A DNA stretch of 64,000 nt from Pelobacter propionicus DSM 2379 (GTDB taxonomy: Bacteria > Desulfobacterota > Desulfuromonadia > Geobacterales > Pseudopelobacteraceae), in the NCBI RefSeq assembly GCF_000015045.1, contig NC_008609.1:1869501-1933500 (forward strand), read 5' to 3'. The position numbers and the translations under genes are program-made. A model generated the notes under the pieces. It had not been told where the DNA came from and made no database searches. It saw only the letters and a program-made list of their open reading frames with translations. This document shows positions 27,311 through 36,082 of the stretch, piece after piece (positions within the stretch are counted from its first letter, which is position 1; every line of letters starts with the position of its first letter).

Positions 27311-29005
27311 ATGTATACCAGATATTTCGGCCTCGACGAAAAACCGTTTACCCTTACCCCAAACCCGCGCTTCATATTTCTCAGCAAACAGCATCGAGAG
27401 GCTTTTGCCCACCTGCTCTACGGAATCAACAGCCACTACGGTTTCATCGAACTGGTCGGCGAAGTGGGTACCGGCAAGACCACGGTGCTGCGCACCCTGC
27501 TGGGGCAACTCCAGGACGGTAACTACCGCATTGCCCTGATTTTCAACCCCTGCATGAACTCCGTGGAGCTGTTGCTGAACATATGTCAAGAGTTTGGCAT
27601 CGAGACCAACGGCCTCGGCATCAATGACCTGCTGAGCGGTTTGAACCGTTTTCTGCTGGAAGAGAACGGCAAGGGGCGGACGGTGGTGCTGGTGATCGAC
27701 GAGGCCCAGAACCTGCAACCCGACGTTCTGGAGCAAATCCGACTCATCTCCAATCTCGAGACGGAAAACGACAAACTGATCCAGATCATACTGGCGGGGC
27801 AACCCGAACTGGAACGTTTGCTGCAAAGGCACAACCTGCGCCAGCTCAACCAACGCATCGCCGTCCGCTTCAGGCTGGGGGTGATGGATGGGAATGAAAC
27901 AGGAGCCTATATCCGCCACCGTTTGGATGTGGCCGGAGCCAGGGGCGGTGTTTCCTTCAGCCGTCTGGCCGTTCGACTGATCCACCTCTATTCCCGTGGC
28001 GCTCCCCGCATGATCAATATCATCTGCGATCGCGCCTTGCTGACGGCCTATGCCGACGGTCGCCGCACCATTTCGCCGGTCGTTGTTCTGCGTGCCATAA
28101 ACGAACTCAGCGGCGTCTCCAGGTGCGGCTTTACCCTTGCGGGTCTTGCCTCTGCTCTGGTTGTCTTCTGTCTTTTCGGATTGATAGTCGGTCAGTGGCT
28201 TCCGGAGGTTTTTTCCTCCCCGGAACCCCGCCCTACGGAGGTCGTGTCGCTCCCGCTCCCGCCGAGGCCTTCCAGGCCGGGTGCGGAGGCGCTCTCCCCG
28301 GGCGCCCATTCCCTCTCCGTTGCGAAGGCGATTCCTTTCTCTCAGGAAGAAACTGAGCCGGTCCGGCGCTTGAGGGTGGCGCTGCTGAATCTTGGCCTGA
28401 ACGACACCCACATCGGCGCATTCAACGGCCTGATGGCCAAATGGCAGGCCAGGCCGATACGAATATTCAAGGGGACGATGTCGGTTCCCGCAACCTTCTC
28501 GGAGCTGGCGGCCAAGCGCGATCTGCGCTGCACTGTCTTTCAGGGTTCGCTGGAAGATGCGCTTCGCTTCGATCTCCCCTTTCTGGTTTGCACAACTGTA
28601 GTGGACAGGAGGGGGCGTTTCTGCATTGCCGTGACTTCGGCAAAGGGGCGGCTTCTGACCGTTTCCCCTGCCCTGCTGAAGGGGGGAGAGGTAGATAAAA
28701 ACGATCTGGCTCCCGTGGCGAGTGGCACCTTCTACCTGCTCTGGCGGGACTCCGCACGCATTCCCTCCCACCTCGTGCCCGGAGAGAGGCGCAAGGAGCT
28801 GCATACGCTGCAGCGCATGCTGAAACAGGCCGGCTGCTACCGTCAAGCCATAGACGGGGTCTATAGCAAAGCCACGATCAGTGCCGTCCGCAGATTCCAA
28901 CGTTCCCAGGGCATCCCCACCAACGACTCCGGGGGAGAGTTGACCCTGGCACTCCTCTCCCGTCTCGACGCTGCCCAGATGGCGCCGTCACTGGGCAGGA
29001 ATTGA
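27311..29005 (+). CDS. gspA: GspA/ExeA-like AAA ATPase with peptidoglycan-binding domain
   Basis: 564 residues. N-terminal MYTRYFGLDEKPFTLTPNPRF is the ExeA hallmark. Walker A GEVGTGKTT (about 50-58) and Walker B VLVIDEAQNL (about 128-137) are present; a single membrane span is near 275-300; a periplasmic part follows with a C39-like middle region and a C-terminal peptidoglycan-binding repeat (DGVYSKATISAVRRFQRSQG). With GspB it helps place the type II secretin through the cell wall. Start chosen for fit to family. Confidence 0.88.
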   Translation: MYTRYFGLDEKPFTLTPNPRFIFLSKQHREAFAHLLYGINSHYGFIELVGEVGTGKTTVLRTLLGQLQDGNYRIALIFNPCMNSVELLLNICQEFGIETNGLGINDLLSGLNRFLLEENGKGRTVVLVIDEAQNLQPDVLEQIRLISNLETENDKLIQIILAGQPELERLLQRHNLRQLNQRIAVRFRLGVMDGNETGAYIRHRLDVAGARGGVSFSRLAVRLIHLYSRGAPRMINIICDRALLTAYADGRRTISPVVVLRAINELSGVSRCGFTLAGLASALVVFCLFGLIVGQWLPEVFSSPEPRPTEVVSLPLPPRPSRPGAEALSPGAHSLSVAKAIPFSQEETEPVRRLRVALLNLGLNDTHIGAFNGLMAKWQARPIRIFKGTMSVPATFSELAAKRDLRCTVFQGSLEDALRFDLPFLVCTTVVDRRGRFCIAVTSAKGRLLTVSPALLKGGEVDKNDLAPVASGTFYLLWRDSARIPSHLVPGERRKELHTLQRMLKQAGCYRQAIDGVYSKATISAVRRFQRSQGIPTNDSGGELTLALLSRLDAAQMAPSLGRN

Positions 29006-29019
29006 CCCGGGGATTGACG

Positions 29020-29685
29020 ATGAGCTCAATACTGAAAGCACTCAAGAAACTGGAACAGGAAACGGCTGCGGCCAGGCACGAACCCTTGAGGATCGATGCG
29101 GAAATACTGCGCACTGCCCCCGCGAACCGGATTTCGCCCACGGCTATTGCCCTGGCGGCCGCGCTGCTCTTCGTCTGCGGCGGAACCGTCACCTACATCT
29201 ATATGAGCGGGAACCGGCATGCCCCTCCCCCGCCTCAGCGGGCAATGTCCCCGCGGAGCAGCGTGGCCGAAGTCCCGCGTCCCCCCGCCCTGTCGCCAGC
29301 CACAGTTGCTCTGCCTTATTCGGCCAGGCTGGATCGCAATGCCGCCTCTGCGCCCCTGCGCGGGCCGTTCACGCCCCGCTCCCGACCGAGTGGGCAGCAA
29401 CTGCACACGACTGCGGGGGATTCGGAGGGGAACACGCGATATTCGGCGACCGAGAAGCCGCTAGCGGCCAGTCACGCAGACTCAACTCCACCGGTACCGA
29501 CTCTCAGGGTTGATGGTATCGCTTTTCAGGATGGCGCTGAGGGCGTGGCGGTTGTTAACGGAGTTCCCGTTTCAAAGGGTTCGTCAATCGAGGGGGTCAG
29601 GGTCGACGAGGTTCAGCGGGATCGGGTGCTGTTCAGTCATGGCGGCAGGAAAATCGAGGTGCTCATGGGGACATCCACCCGCTGA
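29020..29685 (+). CDS. gspB: GspB-like type II secretion accessory protein
   Basis: 221 residues from MSSILKALKKLEQE, with GGGGA six bases upstream. Basic amphipathic N-terminus, one membrane span (about 37-58: IALAAALLFVCGGTVTYIY), a long Pro/Ser/Arg-rich periplasmic linker, and the conserved C-terminal GspB/PulB domain (PTLRVDGIAFQDG, AVVNGVPVSKG, VLFSHGGRKIEV). Forms a complex with GspA, whose gene ends 14 bases before. Stops head-on to pgsA with 7 bases between. Confidence 0.87.
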   Translation: MSSILKALKKLEQETAAARHEPLRIDAEILRTAPANRISPTAIALAAALLFVCGGTVTYIYMSGNRHAPPPPQRAMSPRSSVAEVPRPPALSPATVALPYSARLDRNAASAPLRGPFTPRSRPSGQQLHTTAGDSEGNTRYSATEKPLAASHADSTPPVPTLRVDGIAFQDGAEGVAVVNGVPVSKGSSIEGVRVDEVQRDRVLFSHGGRKIEVLMGTSTR

Positions 29686-29692
29686 GCGAGTC

Positions 29693-30286
29693 TCAGCGGG
29701 CGATAACTCTCATAAAGCGGAACAGGTAATCCCCGCCGGACCAGACGGTGAGCAGGGTTGCGATCCAGAGGTAGAACATCCCCACGTTGTGCATGTTGAC
29801 CTGCAGCAGCGGGTGCTGGATTCCGAAGAACCAGTTGTAGTCGTAGTGCAGCAAAAGTCCCAGTATGGCGACAATCTGGAAGATGGTCTTGAATTTGCCC
29901 AGGTCGCTGGCCTGGATGACGATGCCCTCGCTGGAGGCTATTCCGCGCAGTCCGGTGATGATGATTTCCCGTCCCAGGATGATCAGCACCATCCATGCGG
30001 GAACACGGCCAAAGGGGAGTATCATGATCAGGGCGGCCATGACGATCAGTTTGTCGGCAATGGGATCGAGGAATTTGCCGAATACCGTGACGATCTCCAT
30101 ACGTCGCGCCAGATAGCCGTCCAGCCAGTCGGTGATTGAGGCCAACGCAAAGACCGCAGCGGCCCAGAATCCCGCCGAGCGCTCCGGAGACATGAGCAGC
30201 GTCGCCAGGAGCGGTATGGCCGCGATGCGCAGCATGGTCAGGATGTTGGGCGGGTTGAGAATCGGGGTTTGCGTCTGTGTCGTCAT
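29693..30286 (-). CDS. pgsA: CDP-diacylglycerol-glycerol-3-phosphate 3-phosphatidyltransferase
   Basis: 197 residues, inner-membrane enzyme that makes phosphatidylglycerol phosphate. The CDP-alcohol phosphotransferase motif D-G-x2-A-R-x8-G-x3-D-x3-D is visible in DWLDGYLARR...GKFLDPIADK. Four to five membrane spans. It starts 4 bases after the stop of the split transglycosylase gene (TGATCGATG), so it probably belonged to the same transcript, which the IS now interrupts. Confidence 0.94.
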   Translation of the reverse strand: MTTQTQTPILNPPNILTMLRIAAIPLLATLLMSPERSAGFWAAAVFALASITDWLDGYLARRMEIVTVFGKFLDPIADKLIVMAALIMILPFGRVPAWMVLIILGREIIITGLRGIASSEGIVIQASDLGKFKTIFQIVAILGLLLHYDYNWFFGIQHPLLQVNMHNVGMFYLWIATLLTVWSGGDYLFRFMRVIAR

Positions 30287-30289
30287 CGA

Positions 30290-30733
30290 TCAGTTGGCCT
30301 GGTAGGATTGCATGTAGGAAAGTACCCGGTTTACATAGGTACGGGTCTCGGTATAGGGAGGAATGCCGCCGTATCTGGCCACTTTGCCTAGTCCGGCATT
30401 GTACGCCGCTAGGGCCAGGGAGACGTCGCCGTGGAAGGTGTCCAGCAGAAAGCGGAGATACTTGACTCCGCCCTCCACGTTGTCTTTGGGATCGAGGCTG
30501 TTGGCCACGTTCAGCGACCGGGCGGTGCCGGGCATGAGTTGCATGAGGCCGCTGGCGCCCTTGCTGGAAACCGCGTTGGGATTGTAACCGGATTCGGCGT
30601 GAATGACCGCCTTGATCAGTGATGAATTGACACCGTATTTTTCCGAGCAGGTTCTGATCAGCGGTTCGTATTCGGACGGATTGGCCGCGTTGATCAGTCT
30701 GAATTTGGTGCGCAGCAGCTTGTCCTTTTTTAT
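30290..30733 (-). pseudogene. Lytic transglycosylase, 3' part (catalytic domain), split by IS
   Basis: 147 codons that continue exactly in frame from the fragment at 32080-32244 once the IS and one 9-base repeat are removed. It holds the Slt/goose-lysozyme domain: catalytic Glu in HAESGYNP, SSKGASGLMQLMPGTA, and ALAAYNAGLGKV with a final YVNRVLSY. The joined protein would have 202 residues. The frame stays open for 42 codons into the IS (to 30859), so a leaderless cytoplasmic fragment might be made, but it lacks the signal peptide needed to reach the wall. Confidence 0.9.
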
Positions 30734-30742
30734 ATCCCGCAT
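30734..30742 (+). repeat. Target-site duplication, left copy
   Basis: ATCCCGCAT, identical to 32080-32088 and directly abutting the left inverted repeat of the IS. Confidence 0.95.
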
Positions 30743-32079
30743 CAGCGTCGTCCGGTTAGGTCTTTGCATGGTTCTTTGAGAATGTAAAAAAGTAACAAAA
30801 TCAGCGTGATGCCACATTTTTTTTGCTTGACTTTTAGTAAAAAATTGGCGGGCCACCATCGTAACTACTTAATATTACACGAGTTACGACATGCGACCTT
30901 TCAAGCGACTGAAACAACGACGAAAAGCACGTGCTTTCAAATTGCTTCTTACCCCGGTTTTTGAGAGATTCAAGTCCGATAAACAACTTGAATCCAGGGG
31001 GTACCGCCCGTTGCAAATGACCTTTGATGATCAGCTAAAGGCCCTGATTTTCTATCACCTTGAAGAGTTTTCTTCCGGGAGCGAACTGCTGCAGGCTCTG
31101 GAACAGAATGACTTTGCCAAGGAGTGCGTTGCTCCCCCCAAGGGGATCAAAAAGAGCGCCTTCTTCGAGGCGATCAATAACCGTGGCCTTGAGCAGCTAA
31201 GTGAGGTATTCGGACATCTGGTCAAGCAAGCAGGCAAAGTGCTTCCGGCCGAATACGCTCACCTTGGCAACCTGGTATCCATAGATGGCTCTTTGATTGA
31301 TGCTGTGCTGTCCATGGAATGGGCTGATTACCGAAGCGGCTCAAAGAAGGCCAAGGCTCATGTCGGCTTCGATATCAACCGGGGCATTCCCAGGAAGATA
31401 TACCTCAGCGACGGTAAAGAGGGTGAGCGCCCCTTTGTTGACAAGATCATCGACAAAGGCGAAACCGGCGTTATGGATCGCGGGTATCAGTCCCATGACC
31501 ACTTTGACAAGTGGCAGGCCGCCGAGAAGTTCTTTGTCTGTCGTATCAGGGAGAATACGATCAAGATAGTCATCAGAGAGAATGCCGTCAATCCTGACAG
31601 TATTATCTTCTATGACCGGATCGTAATGCTCGGCACCAAAGGCGTAAACCAGACTGAGAAAGAACTGCGCCTTGTTGGTTACCGTGTTGACGGTAAAGAT
31701 TACTGGATCGCTACCAACAGGTACGACCTGACCGCTGAACAAGTCGCCGAAGTCTATAAGCTCCGCTGGAACATCGAGACCTTCTTTGGCTGGTGGAAAC
31801 GCCATCTCAAGGTGTACCACCTGATCGCCAGGAGCAAGTACGGGCTGATGGTCCAGCTTCTTGGCGGCCTTATAACCTATCTGCTTCTTGCTATTTACTG
31901 CCGGGAGCAGCACAACGAACCAGTCAGCATCACTCGGGTACGGGAATTACGCAACCAAATCGCCAATGAGGCAGCAGAAGAACTAGAGCAAAAACGGATG
32001 CGAACACAGCAAAAATCCCACAAAAACAAACTTTTAAAGAAAAAACGACGACATGCAAAGACCTAACCGGAAATTACTG
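30743..32079 (+). mobile_element. IS4-family insertion sequence, 1337 bp
   Basis: Terminal inverted repeats 30743-30770 and 32052-32079 (28 bp, 23 identical; both begin CAG and share TCCGGTTAGGTCTTTGCATG). Flanked by a 9-bp target duplication. One full-length transposase gene is inside and no passenger gene. It is complete and looks recent: the duplication is perfect and the host halves remain in frame. Confidence 0.97.
30891..32066 (+). CDS. IS4-family transposase
   Basis: 391 residues, DDE transposase. Catalytic Asp candidates D132 (SIDGSLID) and D196 (VMDRGYQSHD), and Glu in the exact IS4 signature Y-x2-R-x3-E-x6-K (Y289, R292, E296, K303 in YKLRWNIETFFGWWK). A conserved basic C-terminus ends inside the right inverted repeat. 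Intact, with no stop or frameshift. No strong ribosome site is visible, which is usual for transposases. Subgroup assignment would need ISfinder. Confidence 0.95.
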   Translation: MRPFKRLKQRRKARAFKLLLTPVFERFKSDKQLESRGYRPLQMTFDDQLKALIFYHLEEFSSGSELLQALEQNDFAKECVAPPKGIKKSAFFEAINNRGLEQLSEVFGHLVKQAGKVLPAEYAHLGNLVSIDGSLIDAVLSMEWADYRSGSKKAKAHVGFDINRGIPRKIYLSDGKEGERPFVDKIIDKGETGVMDRGYQSHDHFDKWQAAEKFFVCRIRENTIKIVIRENAVNPDSIIFYDRIVMLGTKGVNQTEKELRLVGYRVDGKDYWIATNRYDLTAEQVAEVYKLRWNIETFFGWWKRHLKVYHLIARSKYGLMVQLLGGLITYLLLAIYCREQHNEPVSITRVRELRNQIANEAAEELEQKRMRTQQKSHKNKLLKKKRRHAKT

Positions 32080-32088
32080 ATCCCGCAT
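32080..32088 (+). repeat. Target-site duplication, right copy
   Basis: ATCCCGCAT, directly abutting the right inverted repeat of the IS and matching the left copy base for base. Confidence 0.95.
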
Positions 32089-32244
32089 GAATATTTTGAA
32101 GCGCTTGTCCGTGGGAGCATCGGTGAAGTGTACGCTGCCGTCGCTGTCATCATAGCGGTAGATATCGGCGCAGGCGGTCCCATAAAAGGAGATGAATACC
32201 AGCAGCGATGACAGCAGCAAGTTTTGAGCGGACTTTTCTAGCAT
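32080..32244 (-). pseudogene. Lytic transglycosylase, 5' part (signal peptide and DUF4124-like domain), split by IS
   Basis: 55 codons from MLEKSAQNLLLSSLLVF: a Sec signal peptide ending near TACA, then IYRYDDSDGSVHFTDAP, the DUF4124-like module that often precedes Slt domains. The original frame reaches ...KIFMRD and then enters the IS, where CAG TAA stops it. Upstream ribosome site is weak (AGAAG). Together with 30290-30733 it forms one interrupted gene. Confidence 0.88.
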
Positions 32245-32333
32245 GGTGCTTCTAATAATCCAAAAGCATACTGTTTTGTCAAGTGTATTCGACGGGTAGC
32301 GGAAGGTGAAAATGAATTTTACCAGTTTGATAA

Positions 32334-32362
32334 TTGACATTTTCCGGCCCTTGTTTTACAAA
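32334..32362 (+). promoter_or_regulatory. Candidate purM promoter
   Basis: TTGACA (32334-32339), 17-base spacer, TACAAA (32357-32362), 29 bases before the purM start. Confidence 0.6.
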
Positions 32363-32391
32363 AGGTTTTTATCTGCAAGGGGGTACATGGT

Positions 32392-33444
32392 TTGAGCGAT
32401 CAGAGAATCACCTACAAGGATGCAGGGGTAGATATCGCTGCGGGCAACAGTTTCGTCAATATGATCAAGCCTTTGGTCAAATCGACCTTCCGTCCCGAAG
32501 TTATGGCGGAAATCGGGGGGTTTGGCGGGCTTTTTTCACTGAACACCACTAAATACAAGAATCCCGTGCTCGTGTCGGGAACGGACGGTGTCGGCACGAA
32601 GCTGAAGATCGCCTTTATGGCCGATATGCACGAGACGGTGGGCATCGACCTGGTTGCCATGTGCGTCAACGACATCGTGGTCCAAGGCGCTGAGCCGCTC
32701 TTTTTCCTGGACTACCTGGCCACGGGACGTCTGCATCCCGAAAAAGGGGCCGCCATTGTCAAGGGGATTGCCGAGGGATGCAGGCAGGCGGGCTGTGCCC
32801 TGATCGGCGGGGAAACAGCAGAGATGCCCGGCTTCTACTCCGACGATGAATACGATTTGGCCGGTTTCGCGGTGGGCGTGGTAGATCGGGACAGAATTAT
32901 CGACGGATCGGGCATCTCGGTGGGTAACCGCCTGATCGGTATTGCCTCCAGCGGCTTGCACAGCAATGGCTACTCCTTGGCCAGAAAACTTGTCTTTGAA
33001 CGCATGGGTCTTGCCATCGACGCCGAGTTTCCCGGAACCGGCCGCACGGTCGCCGAGGAGCTGCTCACCCCGACCCGCATCTATGTCCGCTCCATTATGA
33101 ACCTGCTCAAGGATTACTCCATCAAGGGGATTGCCCACATAACCGGCGGCGGTCTTCTGGAAAACGTCCCCCGTGTACTGCCCAAGGGATGCCGCGCTAC
33201 CATGCACCTCTCCAGCTGGGAGCGCCCCCTGCTCTTCGATGTTCTGGCAGAGGCCGGAAATGTGGAGCGCGACGAGATGTACCGGACGTTTAATATGGGT
33301 ATCGGCATGGTGTTGGCGGTTGCCGAGCAGGATTGCGATGACATGCTCGACCGCCTGAACGGCCTTGGCGAACATGCCTGGGTCATCGGAGAGATCACCG
33401 CCTGCCCGGAGAACAGCGACCCCACCCAACTCGTGGAGGGGTAA
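32392..33444 (+). CDS. purM: Phosphoribosylformylglycinamidine cyclo-ligase
   Basis: AIR synthetase of purine synthesis; 350 residues, normal length. Starts with TTG at 32392 ([15 protein letters not shown]), supported by AAGGGGG seven bases upstream; an ATG at 32387 is out of frame and meets a stop after two codons. Motifs: [10 protein letters not shown] for the substrate phosphate, [30 protein letters not shown] [14 protein letters not shown]. It overlaps purN by one base. Confidence 0.97.
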   Translation: MSDQRITYKDAGVDIAAGNSFVNMIKPLVKSTFRPEVMAEIGGFGGLFSLNTTKYKNPVLVSGTDGVGTKLKIAFMADMHETVGIDLVAMCVNDIVVQGAEPLFFLDYLATGRLHPEKGAAIVKGIAEGCRQAGCALIGGETAEMPGFYSDDEYDLAGFAVGVVDRDRIIDGSGISVGNRLIGIASSGLHSNGYSLARKLVFERMGLAIDAEFPGTGRTVAEELLTPTRIYVRSIMNLLKDYSIKGIAHITGGGLLENVPRVLPKGCRATMHLSSWERPLLFDVLAEAGNVERDEMYRTFNMGIGMVLAVAEQDCDDMLDRLNGLGEHAWVIGEITACPENSDPTQLVEG

Positions 33445-34064
33445 TGTCAGTAGCAGAGCCGCTCACCCTGGCCGTCCTGGTGTCGGGAAATGGTTCCAAC
33501 CTGCAGGCGATCATCGACCGTATCGAAGCTGGGGAGATACATGCCCGTATCGCCTGCGTGATCAGCAACGTTCACGGTGTTTTTGCCCTTGAGCGGGCAC
33601 GGCGGCACGGCATACCGACGGTTATCCATGCGAATGGCGCATTTGCCACGCGGCGGGAGTATGACAATGCCCTGGTGGAGGTGCTGCGCACTCATCGGGT
33701 CGAACTGGTCGTTCTGGCCGGTTTTATGCGGATTCTCTCCGACGTGATGATAGGCGCCTTCCCCGGCGCAGTCATCAACATCCACCCAGCGCTGCTCCCC
33801 GCCTTCCCCGGCCTGCACGCCCAGAAGCAGGCACTTGAGTACGGAGTGAAATTTTCAGGCTGCACGGTCCATTTCGTGGACAACGGCACCGACACCGGTC
33901 CGATAATTCTCCAGGCTGTTGTTCCGGTCATGCAGGACGACAGTGAAGAGTCACTTTCGCGACGCATCCTCCAGGAGGAACACCGCATTTTTCCCGAATC
34001 GATCAGGCTCTTCGCCGAGGGAAAGCTGTCGTTCCATGGCAGACAGGTGCGAATTAGCAGTTGA
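33444..34064 (+). CDS. purN: Phosphoribosylglycinamide formyltransferase
   Basis: GAR transformylase using 10-formyl-THF; 206 residues. Phosphate loop VSGNGSNLQAI near the N-terminus; catalytic Asn-His-Asp set in VINIHPALLPAFPGLHA and VHFVDNGTDTGPII. Translationally coupled to purM through TAATG. Pairs with glyA, elsewhere in the window, as a user of one-carbon units. Confidence 0.96.
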   Translation: MSVAEPLTLAVLVSGNGSNLQAIIDRIEAGEIHARIACVISNVHGVFALERARRHGIPTVIHANGAFATRREYDNALVEVLRTHRVELVVLAGFMRILSDVMIGAFPGAVINIHPALLPAFPGLHAQKQALEYGVKFSGCTVHFVDNGTDTGPIILQAVVPVMQDDSEESLSRRILQEEHRIFPESIRLFAEGKLSFHGRQVRISS

Positions 34065-34074
34065 TATTATTAGG

Positions 34075-34104
34075 TTGACACGCGGCAGTAATTGATGGTA
34101 AAAA
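34075..34104 (+). promoter_or_regulatory. Candidate rpsT promoter
   Basis: TTGACA (34075-34080), 18 bases, TAAAAA (34099-34104), about 55 bases before rpsT. The -10 match is partial. Confidence 0.4.
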
Positions 34105-34159
34105 CTTCTCTTTAAAATCAATCAAATCAACGTATCCTACGTTTACATGGAGGTGCAGT

Positions 34160-34423
34160 TTGGCACATCACAAGTCGGCAATCAAACGGATTAAACAGAA
34201 TGCGAAGAAGAACGCCCGTAACAGGCACATCTCATCGACGCTGAAGACATATATCAAGCGGGTCCGTGAGGCTGTTGAGGCAAAGGACAAGGAAGCGGCG
34301 ACCGTTGCGCTGAAGGCTGCTATCCCGGTCATCGACAAGACCGCCACAAAGGGCGTCATCCACAGTTCAAACGCGTCACGCACCGTGTCGCGCTTGACCA
34401 AGCTGGTCAATACCCTCGGCTAG
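34160..34423 (+). CDS. rpsT: 30S ribosomal protein S20
   Basis: 87 residues, very basic and helical: [21 protein letters not shown]. The start is TTG at 34160 with GGAGGTG just upstream; E. coli rpsT also uses UUG, where it is part of S20 autoregulation, so the codon may be kept for the same reason. Ends before a strong terminator. Confidence 0.98.
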   Translation: MAHHKSAIKRIKQNAKKNARNRHISSTLKTYIKRVREAVEAKDKEAATVALKAAIPVIDKTATKGVIHSSNASRTVSRLTKLVNTLG

Positions 34424-34441
34424 TACCGTTTAGTTTTCCAT

Positions 34442-34483
34442 AAAAATGGGGGACTTCCGCTGCAGTGGAAGTCCCCCATTTTT
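34442..34483. terminator. Strong terminator of rpsT
   Basis: A perfect 17-bp stem (34442-34458 with 34467-34483) bounded by A5 and T5, so it can act in both directions between rpsT and the convergent minus-strand genes. Confidence 0.93.
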
Positions 34484-34572
34484 ATGTCATTGATCAGCGC
34501 TCCTTCGTTTTCTTATGATCGGGAGGAAGGTTTGTCGCCCCCTCTCCCGGTCGCGTTCAGTCTCAGCACTGT

Positions 34573-34863
34573 TCACACCTCCTGCTCGCCGAACCCGTCA
34601 TCGGATCCCACATCGTCATCATAATCGGAGTCGTACCCGCCAAGTTCACCGTCAAGGTCATCCTCTTCCCGGGCGTTTCGCAGCGGCGCGCACTCATCCT
34701 CGTCGCTGATGTGCTCGAAGCGGGCCAGCAACTCCGTACGAGTGCAGAAGCGACCCTCTTTGTAGCTGCAGTGCTCCAGGTCGCACAGATCGAAAAGCTG
34801 AATCTCGTTGCACAGGCGCCGGAGTTGCTGGCCCGCTTGCGACGGGCGCTCTTCAAGGCTCAT
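34573..34863 (-). CDS. Small acidic protein, function unknown
   Basis: 96 residues, MSLEERPSQAGQQLRRL, with four Cys in the first 60 residues (RLCNEI, DLCDLEHC, RFCTR) and a strongly acidic tail (DDLDGELGGYDSDYDDD). Overlaps the end of fbp by 4 bases (ATGA), so it is translated with it. No family recognised. The fixed partner position suggests a role linked to Fbp, but this is inference. Confidence 0.7.
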   Translation of the reverse strand: MSLEERPSQAGQQLRRLCNEIQLFDLCDLEHCSYKEGRFCTRTELLARFEHISDEDECAPLRNAREEDDLDGELGGYDSDYDDDVGSDDGFGEQEV

Positions 34864-35831
34864 GGTTGCGGCTCTTCGTGGGGAGTCTTGCAGGGGGTAT
34901 TCAGGAACTCGGCCGCCTTCACGACGTCATCACGGCACCCGAGGTAAATGGGACAGCGTTGGTCCAGACTTTCGGGAACGATGTCCAGAATCGGCATATG
35001 TCCATTTGTGGCTGCCCCACCCGCCTGCTCGATCAAAAAAGCCATGGGATTGAGCTCGAACAGAAGGCGCAGCTTGCCGTTGGGGCTGTCGGTAAGGGCG
35101 GGATACATGAATACCCCCTTGCCCTTGATCAGCACCTGATTGATGTCCGGCACGAAGCCGCCCGAATAGCGCAGCTTGGAGCCTTTTGCCTCCAGGTAGC
35201 GGATGAAACGTTCATTGCCCTCGCAGTACTTCTTGCGCAATCCGCCAGGGGAATAAATGTCGCCCGAGGGGTGCATCTGTATCTGCTCGCGGCTGAGGGT
35301 GAATTCCATCAGCTGGTTCATGGTGAATTCATAAACCCCCTTGCCGACCGAATAGACCATGGAGACGCGTGGCCCGTAGAGAATATACATGGCGCCGACC
35401 ATGTGGCGCCCCGGTTGGAGCAGGTCGCTTCCCTGATAGATGCCCACGATAGTGCCGACCGCCAGGTTTACGTCCACCAGGGAAGAACCGTCCAGGGGGT
35501 CATAGGCAACGGAAAACATCCCCTGGGGATTGCTGGTAACCTGGAAGATCTCCTCCATCTCTTCAGATGCGATGTTGCAGACAACACCGGAGTGCTGCAG
35601 GCGTTTGCGAATAATCCGGTCGGAGAGCACGTCCAGGGCGAGTTGCTCCTCGCCATAGAGGTTTGACGTGCCCGCCACCCCCAGATCGCCGGTACGGATG
35701 GCGTTGATAACATATTTGCTGGCCTCGGCGATCTCGCAGATGAGATGCACGAGATTGTCGCTGATATTCTGGTCCCGGAGGTGCTGCCGCAGATCGATCT
35801 GAAATTTGGTTTTTCCCGCTTCGCCAAACAT
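34860..35831 (-). CDS. fbp: Fructose-1,6-bisphosphatase class I
   Basis: 323 residues, gluconeogenic phosphatase. The ATG at 35831 is used because GGAGG lies five bases upstream; the frame extends a few codons to a TTG. Metal and catalytic motif YDPLDGSSLVDVNLAVGTI is intact, with SEEMEEI before it and the substrate region YSGGFVPDINQVLIKGKG later. Typical of class I enzymes of bacteria and chloroplasts. Confidence 0.96.
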   Translation of the reverse strand: MFGEAGKTKFQIDLRQHLRDQNISDNLVHLICEIAEASKYVINAIRTGDLGVAGTSNLYGEEQLALDVLSDRIIRKRLQHSGVVCNIASEEMEEIFQVTSNPQGMFSVAYDPLDGSSLVDVNLAVGTIVGIYQGSDLLQPGRHMVGAMYILYGPRVSMVYSVGKGVYEFTMNQLMEFTLSREQIQMHPSGDIYSPGGLRKKYCEGNERFIRYLEAKGSKLRYSGGFVPDINQVLIKGKGVFMYPALTDSPNGKLRLLFELNPMAFLIEQAGGAATNGHMPILDIVPESLDQRCPIYLGCRDDVVKAAEFLNTPCKTPHEEPQP

Positions 35832-36082
35832 GCCATCCTCCAAAATACATTGAATTATTTATCCGGATACGACAGAAAAACATACTGTAATACGTTGTCT
35901 ATTGCAATCCCAAAGACTGTTTTGGGTAAACTTGTTCGCCCTGGCGCCCGAATTTTTACGGAAATCCGGCTCTCTGTCAGGAGAAAAACGATAAAAAACA
36001 GGTGTAGGAACGTTTGTATCCGCCCGACCAGCGATGGCCTGGCATCCCGCAGGGAGCGCAATACGCTTTCAACTCGGGCAGT

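Noticed and set aside
27254..28900. 548-codon minus-strand open frame
   Set aside because: Antisense of the gspA-like gene, which has Walker motifs; Gln/Gly/His-rich shadow.
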